Positions 1-9,500 of a stretch of DNA of 27,657 nt are shown piece by piece. The DNA is from Podochytrium sp. JEL0797 (lineage: Eukaryota > Chytridiomycota > Chytridiomycetes > Chytridiales > Chytriomycetaceae). The position numbers and the translations under genes are program-made. The stretch is from positions 1 through 27,657 of the forward strand of contig JADGJG010000254.1 of assembly GCA_027596195.1 (NCBI GenBank). The letters are read 5' to 3'. The notes beneath the pieces were generated by a model. It was not told the origin of the DNA, ran no database searches, and saw only the letters and a program-made list of their open reading frames with translations. How positions within the stretch are numbered: the stretch's first letter is position 1; each line of letters begins with the position of its first letter.

Positions 1-19
1 CCCCCCCAAAAAAAAAAAA
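1..19. other. Homopolymer contig end (C7 A12)
   Basis: The first 19 bases are C7 then A12. Read outward (minus strand) this is T12 then G7, so this end also terminates in poly-G, like the other end. VAC14 codons read through here are unreliable. Confidence 0.6.
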
Positions 20-2779
20 TCCAACCAAACCTCCTCGACACAGGATTCGTTCCCACACCCGCACCCCCACTCTGCACCCCTCCACCACCCAACGGCCCAC
101 CCCCAGTCGCGCCATACAACATCACCATACTACTAACACTATTCAACCGATTCCTCAACGTCGCAAACGCACTACTCTGCGGCAACAGCATCAAGATGCC
201 AAACAGGCATTTGAAGAGGTACGGATACCGGTCGGGTTCGAGCAGCTGAAGCCGCAAATACGTGAACACGGGGGACTCAATGAGTTGCACGAGTTTGTCG
301 ACTTGGATGAGGAATTGGATCGTGATTTCGAGGTCTGAAAAGGTTTGGAGGAGTTGGGACGCGTGTTCGTAGGCTTGCGAGAGGAGGCAGAGGGTGAAGG
401 TGGAGATGGGGTTATGACACCAACAGCGGTATAAAACGGCAAAGAGGAGGAGGCCGTCCTGATTTACCCCGAATTTTTGAGTCGTTTAAAAACATATGAA
501 ACGGAGAGAGGCCTTACCCGTGAATCCAAGTTCTTCAAGCGACGTCTCAAATCAGCGAGCTCGGGAGCCGTGACCAAGATGATGTTCAGATTCTGGACCA
601 TGGTACTAGCGAATTCGAGATCCTGTCTCAGAACAAGCAATCAGTCTGAGAAAACGGAATCGAAACGTGACCGCGTTTACCTCATCTCTTTCCAAAATCT
701 CTGCAAACGCGCGAAACATTCGTTCCGGATTCAAACTCAAGCACAAGTGGCGAATAATCAAGGACCCCCTCGACTCCAAAAGCCTTCGATCCATGGCAAA
801 CACGTCCAACAAATTCACCAGAAACCGCTGGAAATATTCTTCGTCCGACGAGATTGAGATCTGAGCCAGCAACTGCAAATCTTTTTTGACAACTTCCTCT
901 GAGGTGTCACTGAGAAGTTTGAGGAGGACTTGGAAAAGAGCGTTTTCGGAATCCACAACCTGAACGAGCGTGAAAACCGAATCAGTGAACACGCCACCTT
1001 GGCAAATCGAAAAAAACCTTCTTTGGCGCCTTCTTGTGCAACATCAACAACCAATCCAAACTCGCAACCCTCGTCTCCTCATTCTCATCCAAAAACTGCT
1101 TCGTCAACGCGTCCACGGCACCCTTCACATCAAATACGGCATCCTCCCCAGGCACAACCGCAAACTCAGCAACTAGTTTCAACAACCCCGTGTTCACATC
1201 CCCCGCCGAATTCTTGATGGGAGTCACGCGGTGCGCCAGACACGGCAAAATTGCACTCAACAGGGGCGCCGTGAATCCCACAATCACTTTCGGCGGTTGT
1301 ACCACTCCGAGGACAAACTCGTGCATCCAGCCGAGGGCGGTTGCTTGTGTTTCCTCGTCGTGCGAGGACAGGTAAGGGAGGAGGATGGTGATGATTTTGG
1401 AAAAGTCGAGAGGGATCTGGAGAGGGGTGAAGTGCTGGTTTTGGTGGGTTTGGGGCATGCTTGCCGAGGAAGTGGTGGTTGTGATAGGGGTGGGTCGCGC
1501 GAATCTGTTTTCGGCAAAGAATGCACTCGCGAGGGAAAGGGAGCTTGTTGGGCGACGAATGGTGGGGTCTTCTTCGAAATCGGGGCTCGATGTGGATTTT
1601 CGGTAGTGTAGCGGTTGGTGAGACGGCAAGAGTTGGTGCGACTCGGTGTGGGAGAGAGTGTTGTTGCCGCCGTGGCCGCCGGATTCTCCAGCACTACGAG
1701 GACGGGGTTCATTCTTTTTGAGGGAAGTGTGGCGCGAGATTGCTGCAGAAGTTGCGTTTGTGCTACTGGCTCCAGCCGTCACAGAAACAACGTCCTGAAT
1801 CTCCTTCAAAAACTCTGCGAGGATATTAAGGGTCGAAGTTCTGACATCCATATTCGGGTCGCTGATGTAGGTGAATAAACCATCCAAGAAATCAGGCAGA
1901 TAGGAGACCAGTTCGAGAAAGGGAATGGCGACGAGGGTCGCAATCCATTGCAGCAGAAACATGCGCGTCAGCGGATTCACGGCTTTGATGCGTTCAGCAA
2001 GAAGAGGAATAAAGCGGGGAAAGTCGAATGCCTCGTTGTCCTTGATGGGACGCGAGCCGGGCGCGGCCGGAAACGCGGGCTCGGACGGCAACGCGCGGCC
2101 CGGCATGGAATTCTCTGCGGATCCGGCCTGCAGCGACACGAAGGCGGCATGCTCGCACACAATGTCCTTGACGAGACGGTCGAGCAGCTCGGCGCCGTCT
2201 TTGACGGACGCGTCGAGATCGGCGACCAGCCGCGACAGCGCGTCGAGAAGCTCGTTGAAATAGAGCAGCAGTGCGCGGCGCGCCACTTTCGCCACGTTGT
2301 ACATGGCCTCGCACGCGTAGTAGCGCACGCGGATGTCGGGGTCTGCGAAGCACGCGAGGATGGGCGGCGTGACCTGAAGAAAGAACGTTTACTCGCGCAT
2401 CCTATAGCCTGCCTCTAGATGCCTCTTGGCGCATTCTCTCGTCGAAAACAACCACACAAACCTGATCCAACCGTTCGCGCAGACCATCACTCCCCAGAGC
2501 AATCGCCACCGCCGCCAGCGCAATCAACCCGCCATTGCGCGCATTCGGCAGCGGCGAATAGGCAAAGTCGCGCACAACCACGCGGATCACCTGGTCCACG
2601 CGTGCCTCGTTACGCTGTCCATGTGCCTCGCGCACAATCCTAACACCAACTGTCAGTCACGCTGTGAGGAGCATCCGATGCCAGGCTTACCGCTCAACCT
2701 CCAGTGCTGCGCTCTTGCGCTTGTCGTACAGCTTTTCTTGGAGCTGTCGCGAAACCACTGGCCCGAGAACGTCGGCCAT
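1..2779 (-). CDS. VAC14: VAC14, scaffold of the PI(3,5)P2 kinase/phosphatase complex (3' partial)
   Basis: HEAT-repeat scaffold that holds Fab1/PIKfyve and Fig4 together on vacuole/endosome membranes. Model: complement(join(<1..458, 518..622, 681..959, 1018..2373, 2462..2639, 2691..2779)), at least 821 codons, all junctions GT-AG and in frame. The N-terminus (MADVLGPVVSRQLQEKLYDK) and the following HEAT repeats with DPDIRVRYYACEAMYNVAK are typical of the family. The middle (about residues 240-330) is a Ser/Thr/Pro-rich linker. The last exon carries the Fig4-binding region, with HNPISTFTLCLLSQAYEHA, LVQLIESPVFTYLRLQLLEP and LMLLPQSSAFATLRNRLN. No stop codon is reached; the frame runs into A/C homopolymers at the window edge, so the C-terminus is missing. 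The start is the first ATG and gives the expected family N-terminus. Function is by homology and is secure; exact exon borders are hand-inferred. Confidence 0.93.
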
Positions 2780-3103
2780 TTTTCGAACTCTTTTTGCCCT
2801 TGTTGCCTGTCCGTTTTCATTTCAACACAAGGGGACAGAAAGGCGGAGCAAAGCGGCGCTCTATTCCGTCCTTCGCGTTCATTATAATCTCATTCTCTGT
2901 GATCACCGTCGTGTATCAACTCAGGGATTTTATATCGCGTTTTTCTGCGGGTGGCTTTGATCATTCGTGTCGCAATGCCTCGCACCAACCACTCGAATTT
3001 CATCCATCGCGACCAATAAATGATCATATTACACATAATCGGATTCAAAGGAAGTCTTGCAGTTTCGCGTCCTCCTCGCAATATCCACACAAACACAAGA
3101 AAC
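2780..3103. other. Interval between SUMO-A 3' end and VAC14 start
   Basis: This 324 bp interval holds the SUMO-A 3' region and the VAC14 promoter, as both genes are on the minus strand. It is A/T-richer than the flanking exons and has a TATA-like stretch (cattataatctc near 2880). I see no coding frame, RNA gene or repeat in it. Confidence 0.5.
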
Positions 3104-3778
3104 TCAGCATCTTCCTCCAACCTGGCTAATGGTAGTTTCAATCATGTCGTGGTCTTCCATGTCGAGCTGTGTTTGGGTATTAGCCCAACATTCCGAAACA
3201 ACAAAAAAGGCCGCCTTACCGAGTCTGGCGTGTCCGTTCCGTTCAATCTCGTGCCGTCGAGCAAGAATCTGACTGATCTGGGGTCCTGTGATGTGTGGGG
3301 TGAGTGTGTTGGGATAAGGAGCCAGTGGGCCGCCCGCAGTCGCATCACTCACCACTCCCGTTTTGTTCGAGTACGCATCCATCAACTTGGACAAGGGCGT
3401 TGTGCGCTTGATCTTGAATGCTACAAAAACGAGGGGAAGAGAGCAATCAGTCCCATGGTCGTTGTCCTCGGACTCCTCAAACACGCTGAAAACGCACCGA
3501 TTTCGTTTCCGTCCGACCCGCGGACTTTGATGTTGATGTGTTGCACGCTTCCAGCGTCGGCCTGGAAAGCAAGGGGGAGGGTGAGTTGGTGGGGTTCATG
3601 AGCTTGGAGAGAGCGTGGAGGGGGGGGGGGAGGTGTCCGATCTGAGAGTCACGCAACATTCGGGCGCAGTGCAAAGTAGATGCATGCACTTCTTCTGCTT
3701 CAACAGATGCGTTTGGGGAAGGCCGGGCGAAGGTGGGATGGTACGTACGGCGGGGTCTGCTTTCACTTGGTCGGCCAT
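3104..3778 (-). CDS. SMT3: SUMO-A, class I SUMO precursor
   Basis: Small ubiquitin-like modifier, conjugated to lysines after a SENP/Ulp protease exposes the C-terminal Gly-Gly. Model: complement(join(3104..3166, 3220..3285, 3353..3420, 3498..3561, 3749..3778)); exons 30/64/68/66/63 nt, 96 residues. The beta-grasp fold is clear: HINIKVRGSDGNEIAFKIK, then TTPLSKLMDAYSNKTG, then VRFLLDG, TDTPDS, MEDHDMIE and a QVGG end. The tail after GG is Arg-Cys. Residues 5-8 read VKAD, a sumoylation-consensus-type site that could seed SUMO chains. It is divergent from SUMO-B across 313 bp. SUMO-D is its near-identical paralogue (4 differences in 96). Intron 1 (187 nt) is long for this window and contains a C10 run. 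Confidence 0.95.
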
Positions 3779-4091
3779 TGGGTTTGCGGTGTTTTTTTTT
3801 GCCACTTCGCTTGGGAATATCCAATCTGGATTTTGAACCCAGCTGCCCCACTTGGGCGCTAAGAGAGCGGAATTTTAAGATGGCTGAAGAAGAGAAGGAG
3901 GTTGAAGAGGGTGAGGAAAGAACGGGATGATCGCGTCAGAAAATTGTGCAATTGTGCAGGAACCAAAGCAACGAAATTGATCTGGAGACTACGAGAAGGC
4001 ACGTGAACAGAAACACAACTTGAGGCCATTCGGCAATGTTTGCGCGTGTCCGGAAGCCCTTTTCGAAAGTTTTTCAAAACAAACACCGATC
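3779..4091. promoter_or_regulatory. Shared promoter region of SUMO-A and SUMO-B
   Basis: The 313 bp between the start codons of two divergent SUMO genes must contain both promoters. It has A-tracts just before each ATG. No TATA box or named operator is recognised with confidence. Confidence 0.55.
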
Positions 4092-4539
4092 ATGAGTGAA
4101 GTGAAAGCCGAGGTGACTCTGCACAGCCCTCTCCCGTGCATGCGCTAACATCACAAGACAGGCAAAAGTCGAACACATCACCATCAAGGTCAAGGCCTTG
4201 GCTGGCGAAGAAGTTGGTGAGTTGACCAGAGTTTCTTATACCGCCGGCCCCGCTGCTCACGAGATCACCTGACAGAGTTCAAGATCAAAAAGACCACATC
4301 CATGGGAAAAGTTCTGGAAGCGTATGCCCAGAAGCTCGGGATCGTGAGTGGTTTCCCCTCTTTTGTTCATTCCCCCCCCCCCTTAATCTCGCACAACCCT
4401 GCGTTTCTAGAACAAGACCACGATTCGGTTCAAGTTTGATGGCGAAGAGGTGAATGCGGCCGAAACGCCTGGCAGTCTGGGGATGGATGATGGTGATTCT
4501 TTGGATGCTTTCATCATGCAGTTGGGTGGAAGGTGTTGA
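4092..4539 (+). CDS. SMT3: SUMO-B, class II SUMO precursor
   Basis: Second SUMO type. Model: join(4092..4112, 4162..4216, 4276..4343, 4411..4539); exons 21/55/68/129 nt, 90 residues. The sequence begins MSEVKAEAKVEHITIKV, continues with EFKIKKTTSMGKVLEAYA and IRFKFDGEEV, and ends with DDGDSLDAF and LGG. The tail after GG is Arg-Cys. The N-terminus has VKAE and KVEH, of which VKAE fits the sumoylation consensus. The phases of introns 1-3 match class I, but class I exons 4 and 5 (66+63 nt) are one 129 nt exon here. SUMO-C is its closest relative (about 55 of 90 aligned positions identical by eye). Intron 3 contains a C11 run. Compared with A and D it is a clearly separate SUMO paralogue, not an allele. 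Confidence 0.94.
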
Positions 4540-4545
4540 AATAAA
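4540..4545 (+). terminator. SMT3: AATAAA poly(A) signal of SUMO-B
   Basis: A canonical AATAAA begins at the base after the SUMO-B stop codon, so the 3' UTR is probably very short. The next gene (SDE2) starts 109 bp further on. Confidence 0.55.
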
Positions 4546-4654
4546 TGGAGTGAGATTAGCATGATTATAAGCATGTCGAAACGTATAGAAGGCGTTTGGG
4601 CAATATTGGAGGTCAAGGGCAGATGAAGGGAATGGGGAGTCGTGAAAAAAAATC

Positions 4655-5618
4655 ATGCAAGCCATCGCCACACACTCGCCCGCCACCCAGGCCCCCGCCC
4701 CCAACGCAACCGACATTGAAACCTCCTCCTCCCCACTCCGCCTGCGCGGCGGAAAGGGCGGCTTCGGATCCATGCTGCGCGCGCAAGGTGGCAAAATGGC
4801 CTCGCAAAAGACAACCAACTTTGAAGCCTGCAGAGACCTCTCGGGGCGGAGGCTCAAGACCGTGAACGATGCCAAGAAGTGAGTTTGTTGCCTTTAGTGG
4901 GTGGGGGGATCTGACTGTGTTATTGCAGGATCGCGGATTACAAAGAGTCAGAGCCCGAGCGGAAACGCAAGCTCAAGGAGGAGCTGAAGGCAAAGATTGA
5001 GAAGGGGTTGAAGGTGCCTGAGGCCAAGAAGATTCGATACGATGACCCGGAGTTTGAGGAGACGGTGAGTGGCACCCTCTGCACCGTGGGACTGCGCGAT
5101 TTCCATTTCGGGGGCGGGAGGAGTGAAGCGTTTTTCGAAGTACTTGGGGAACGTTGGGAGGAGTTGTTTCGTTGGAGTCGGATGGAAAGGGGATTTGGTT
5201 GGTGTGCTCGAACACTCTTGGAATGGCAACTGTCATCGACGAATACCGCCGTTGGATTGATCGAAAAATGGAAATAATACTGAACGAGTATCTTTTCTAG
5301 CACGAGCAAGTTCTGGATGAAGTGAAGGACACGGTCAAAAAAGGTAAGAACCGTTTGATTCCCTATACTGATTGGAATTGAAATTTAACCATCACCCCAC
5401 TTTTTCAATAACAGCATTGCAAAAGAAGAGCATTCCTTTGCTGAAGGCGACTGCCAAGAAGGCGACTCCCGCGCCGGCGGCCAAGAAGCGCGTGTGGTGA
5501 GTGAGGGGATTCGATATTATTTTCTTTCGCGCCTGTTGTAATTTCTGACTCGATTTTCGAACACAGGGGTGATTCTGACAGTGAAGACAGCGACGAGGAA
5601 GAGGAAGGAGACGATTAA
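4655..5618 (+). CDS. SDE2: SDE2, spliceosome-associated/genome-stability factor with shortened N-terminus
   Basis: Sde2 proteins are made as ubiquitin-fold precursors, cut after Gly-Gly, and the C-terminal part acts in splicing of selected introns and, in animals, in replication-stress control. Model: join(4655..4878, 4929..5064, 5301..5343, 5415..5496, 5567..5618), 178 residues. The signature is unmistakable: [20 protein letters not shown], then [20 protein letters not shown], then a Lys/Glu-rich helix and an acidic Asp/Ser/Glu tail. Odd point: only 33 residues precede the GG/KGG site, and they are Ala/Pro/Thr-rich, not a ubiquitin fold. An in-frame TGA at 4643-4645 blocks upstream extension in the genomic frame. 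SUMO-B ends only 115 bp upstream, which leaves little room for another exon. Intron 2 (236 nt) is the longest in the gene. Confidence 0.92.
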
Positions 5619-5676
5619 ATTTCCGAAGAAAAAAATTAAATTGTGAATTTTTGTCTGAGACGGAGAAAAAAACTGA

Positions 5677-5904
5677 GAGAAGACCTCATTTTTGACTGTA
5701 AAGGGCCGCGTGCGAGCCCCACATTTGCCTTGTGGGTTCGTTGTGGAGAAGGTTTGGACGCGGACACATGGGTCCTGAGCTTCTTTTCGCACGTGGATCC
5801 AGTGGGGTTGTCGAGTGCATTGACCAAGTTGATTTTGAATGAGACGCCGGGTTGTATGGGAATGTTTGCCGCTTCTGTGGAGAAAAAGGGAGAATGGCCG
5901 CTTT
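5677..5904 (+). pseudogene. START-domain-like C-terminal fragment with a frameshift
   Basis: Two overlapping plus-strand frames each resemble consecutive parts of a START lipid-binding domain. From 5698 one frame reads GRVRAPHLPCGFVVEK, like the strand before the VD motif. From about 5748 a second frame reads LDADTWVLSFFSHVDPVG and then a helix (ALTKLILNETPGCMGMFAA), like the conserved VDxxG strand and C-terminal helix. A shift of one base around 5746-5756 separates them. There is no ATG, and the N-terminal two thirds of a START domain cannot fit after the SDE2 stop. The piece ends at a GTAAGT donor (5905-5910). The complementary strand is also open here and could be read as a minus-strand exon, so the assignment is tentative. 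Confidence 0.35.
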
Positions 5905-5985
5905 GTAAGTTTTTGGCTCCTCCTTCCCTTTTTCTCAAGTCATTGACTTTCAAACGTTCTCTCTCCCCCTTCAAACCCTGAAAAT

Positions 5986-6363
5986 TCACATCGCGTCACA
6001 TTGCCAGCATCTCTCGTATCCCGAAAACGGCCAGCGGGGGTGATCAAGGAGATTGCTTATGTGCAAGTTCTCGCCGGGCATGCTCGCGCGCACCCAAAGG
6101 AAGATCAGAAACAAATAAACACCTCCATTGGCCAGCACGCGCGCAATGTCGTGCTCCACTGCTGCAACCGGAGTCAGGAGGATGCATTCATCCCCAAACT
6201 CGGCGACCCTCGTCGCGTCACGGACAAACACGCACGCCTTGAGGACCCGGCCCACACCCTCTCTTGTTGGTAATTCGCTCTGGTATAAGTCCTGGGGAGT
6301 TTTGTAGAAGTCCCAGCAGGCGTCATCGTCAGCGAATTTCGTGTTGATCTCGAAGTGGTGCAA
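5986..6363 (-). other. Orphan reading frame, possible exon or pseudogene fragment
   Basis: An open minus-strand frame with protein-like composition in its first 80 codons, for example DDACWDFYKTPQDLY, GVGRVLKACVFVRDA and EFGDECILLTPVAAVEHDI. It has no ATG: it follows a TAA directly, and an AG acceptor after a C/T-rich run at about 6354 would allow entry as an exon. A GTGTTT donor after 6123 could splice in frame to an AG before 5874, but that exon would overlap the START-like fragment on the other strand. I do not recognise the family. It could be part of a broken gene. Confidence 0.3.
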
Positions 6364-6562
6364 TTATTGGGGGGGAGGGGGAAGGGGGTGAGTGGGCCCG
6401 CATGTCAGAACAGCACTCGCTTTGCTATTTCTTTGTAGGAGGGGGCTACTTCCGGTGCTTGATTTCAAGGGGGGGTGCATTTTTGATTCAGCATTCACCA
6501 GACAACTTCATTTCCACCTGCCTTCCCGAACATCATAAATACAAACAACAGGAAAAAATAAT

Positions 6563-9500
6563 TCAATTCAAGAACCCACGACACGCCTATTCGTTCAACA
6601 ACGAGAAGCAAGAGAAAGAGAGAAAAAATCAGTCGGCGTCCGAAAAAAAAAACAACAAACAAAATAAAACGCACCGTTGCACCACACAAGCATGGAATCT
6701 TGTCTTCTTCAATCGGGAACTTGTAGTCATACGTGACTTCTTCTCCTTCCGCCACGGGCTTGTTGGCGTAAATCACAATCTTTTTCTGATTGTCGACCGT
6801 GATGATTTTGGCATTGCAGTTGGGCTAAACGGAAGCGGTGCCAGTTTGTTTTTAGTCATCATGGAAACACTTGACTCGACTCTGATAAAAACTCACGTCG
6901 CAACAATGATTGATGAATCGCGCAAGGTTTCCCGACTTAGTCGCATCGATAATATTGTCGTCGTCAATACGGAACAAATAACTGCTCCCAATCCCAGACT
7001 TTTCGTAAATCTTTTCGCGATGGTCCGCCACCTGTTGCCAATCACAAAAAAATTCAGCCCAACACCCCCTCCCACCAAAAAAAATCCAAACAAACCTTCT
7101 GTCGAATCTGCTCCCCAATATACTCAATCACAATATCATCCACCGCAATCGGCTCCAACGCAAACAGTCCCCAATCATGAATCTTGGACCGCGCAAACCG
7201 CAACCGATTCTTGCGCGACCGCATGTCATTGTACTTGATCACATCCGACGCGTTTTCCCCATAAATCGCCGTAAACACCGAATTCGCCCCGGACCGCGCG
7301 TCCACAGTCGCTCCACTACCTCCACTACTCGCTCCACCACCTCCCCCAACCTGCCGAGAAATCCCACGCGACCGTGCCCCCACACCACCCACGACTCCAC
7401 CATGCCCGGCCCCCGCCGCTGCATTCCCGTCCGACTTGCGCGGGGTCGTGACCGAGTTCTGCGAAAGCACGCCCACAGTTTCCATCACGGTTGGGTCGTC
7501 ACTGCGCGGGTGTTGGTTGTTATTGAGGTACTTGTACTTTTCGTTGGCAGGAATCTTGTAGAACCCTTCCGTGCGTGCGGATCCGGTTCTGTGGCGTCCG
7601 AAAGTGAGGAAGAGGTCTTCGACTAACGGGGTTTGCTTGTATGCTTCGAGTTCGGCTTCGACTGTATGTGTATGGTGTCAATTCCTGCACTCAAACCCAC
7701 AACAAAACAAAAAGAAACTCACCATCCACCTCCTCCCCCCTCCCAACCCGCTTCATTAACCGACTCCTCTTCCTATTCACCCTCTCCTCCACTGCAACCG
7801 CATGCAAAAACTTCAAATCCTCTTCCGTTCGATCCTCCCCAGCCACCCCCGTCACCAAATCCAACCGCGAAAAATCCAAACTCGCGTCACTGTCGTACTC
7901 GCCGTCTGCTCCTTCTTCCACCACTACATCGCGTTCTGGGTCAATGTTCATGACATTGTACAGTGTCACGGGTTCCTCGGGCCACACGAACGGCTCGAAG
8001 AGGTCCAACGCGCTGTCGGCTGGTGAAGGCGGGAACTCGATGGGGGGACGGTGAGGACGCGTGTAGACAGAAGCTGCTGGGACGGAAGAGTTGTGATTCG
8101 TGAGCGTCCGCTTCTTGTGTTTACGCGGCTCGGGTTTTTTGGTCCCCGGACTGCCCGTTGCCGACGTCTTGGCCGCCGTTTTGGAAGAAGGCGTGCCCCC
8201 GCTCGTGTCTTTGGTGCGATAAGGCCGCTTCTTTTGAGTCGCGAGGTTGCGTTGGGCTTCGAGAAGGGATTCGTACAAGGATTTCTCGCGTGGGGGTTCT
8301 TGCGCTGCGACAGGTTCGTCCAGGACCATGGCTTCAGATTCGACGGGATCCTCCTTGTCTTGCACAATCTCAGGAGCCGTCGGGAGCACCTCCTCCACCT
8401 CCCCCACCTTCTCATCCACCTCCATCATCTCACCCGCATTCACACCCTCCTCCTCCTCATTCTCTTGCTCACTCGCACCACTCTCCGACTCTTCCTCCTC
8501 CTCCCCATCCTCTTCATCACTATTCCACACAATCCCCTTCAACCGCGACAAATTCTCCTGCTGCGCGTCCTTCCACCGATTACTCAACTCCTTCTGCCGC
8601 TTCAAAATCTCCTGATTCACATTCTCATCCTCCCCATCACTTTCACTCTCCACAATCACACTCACCCTCCGCACAGGCGGGGAAGGCGGCGACGGGGAAG
8701 GAGACGGAGATGGCGATACCTCACGCACAACCTCCTTCTTCTTGAACGAAGGCAACACCCCACCACCACCATACCGTCCCTCCTCCCTCGTCGCATTCAA
8801 CAACACAACCTCCACATCCTTCTCTTTCCGTCCTATCCCTTCCTCCCGCCGCCTCGCCACCGCCTCTTCCTCGCGAAGCTTCGCCGCCGCCACCTCTCGA
8901 TCCACACACGGCACAACAACGCGACGCCGGATATCATTCTGCAACGGATCCCCCGACAACTCAGACACAACCAACTGACACACACGGTCCACGAGTGACG
9001 CGAGTTTGCGTTCGCGGTCGAGCTTCGCGATGTGCAACTGCGTTTCGAGGGACACTGCCTCGGAAGCGAGGCTGCCACTGGTGGGTGGGAGGGGGTCGTG
9101 GTGGCGTCGGAGGTGTTCGGAAACAGGTCGCGAAGGGCCCATGGCGTTGCGGTACAATGGGCGCGGTGGGGGTGGTGGGGGTGGGAGGTTGTCGCGGCCA
9201 GGGAGGTACGTGTCTCTTCCATAGGTGGGGCGAGAGGAGGATGGTGGGAGGTCTCGCATGGATTGGGGTTGAGATCTGGGAGACGGTTCAGTGAGGATTG
9301 GACGCGAGGAGGTGTCGAGGCTAGGTCGTTTCGCGGCGGCAGCAGTTGACGACGGAACGTATCGATCCACATCGGCTCCTGCACGTGAAGTGAACCGGTC
9401 ACTCGTTGCGCTCGCGGAAACGGGGAGAGATCGTGGTGGACTGCGACTGCTACTTCCCTTACGACCTCCAGGGAAATACGTGTCGTGCCCACCCTTTCTC

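Larger units (their letters stand above)
5619..6562. other. Convergent interval between SDE2 and SET1 without an intact gene
   Basis: This 944 bp interval lies between two convergent stop codons. It holds a frameshifted START-like fragment on the plus strand (5677-5904) and an orphan minus-strand frame (5986-6363), both listed separately. G-rich runs lie near 6367-6390 and 6469-6476. I recognise no complete gene, RNA or mobile element. Confidence 0.5.

Noticed and set aside
3020..3601. Plus-strand frames of up to 193 codons across SUMO-A
   Set aside because: They are antisense to the SUMO-A exons and introns and show no family resemblance.
3820..3870. Minus-strand TTAGCGCCCAAGTGGG followed by GGTTCAAAATCC, resembling tRNA A and B boxes upstream of SUMO-A
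   Set aside because: The spacing between the two boxes is far too short for a tRNA and no acceptor or anticodon stem can be drawn.
6495..6674. Hydrophobic Phe/Leu-rich segment that looks like a transmembrane domain at the end of SET1
   Set aside because: It is translation of a T-rich intron; splicing to 6586 restores the expected CRGFLN end.
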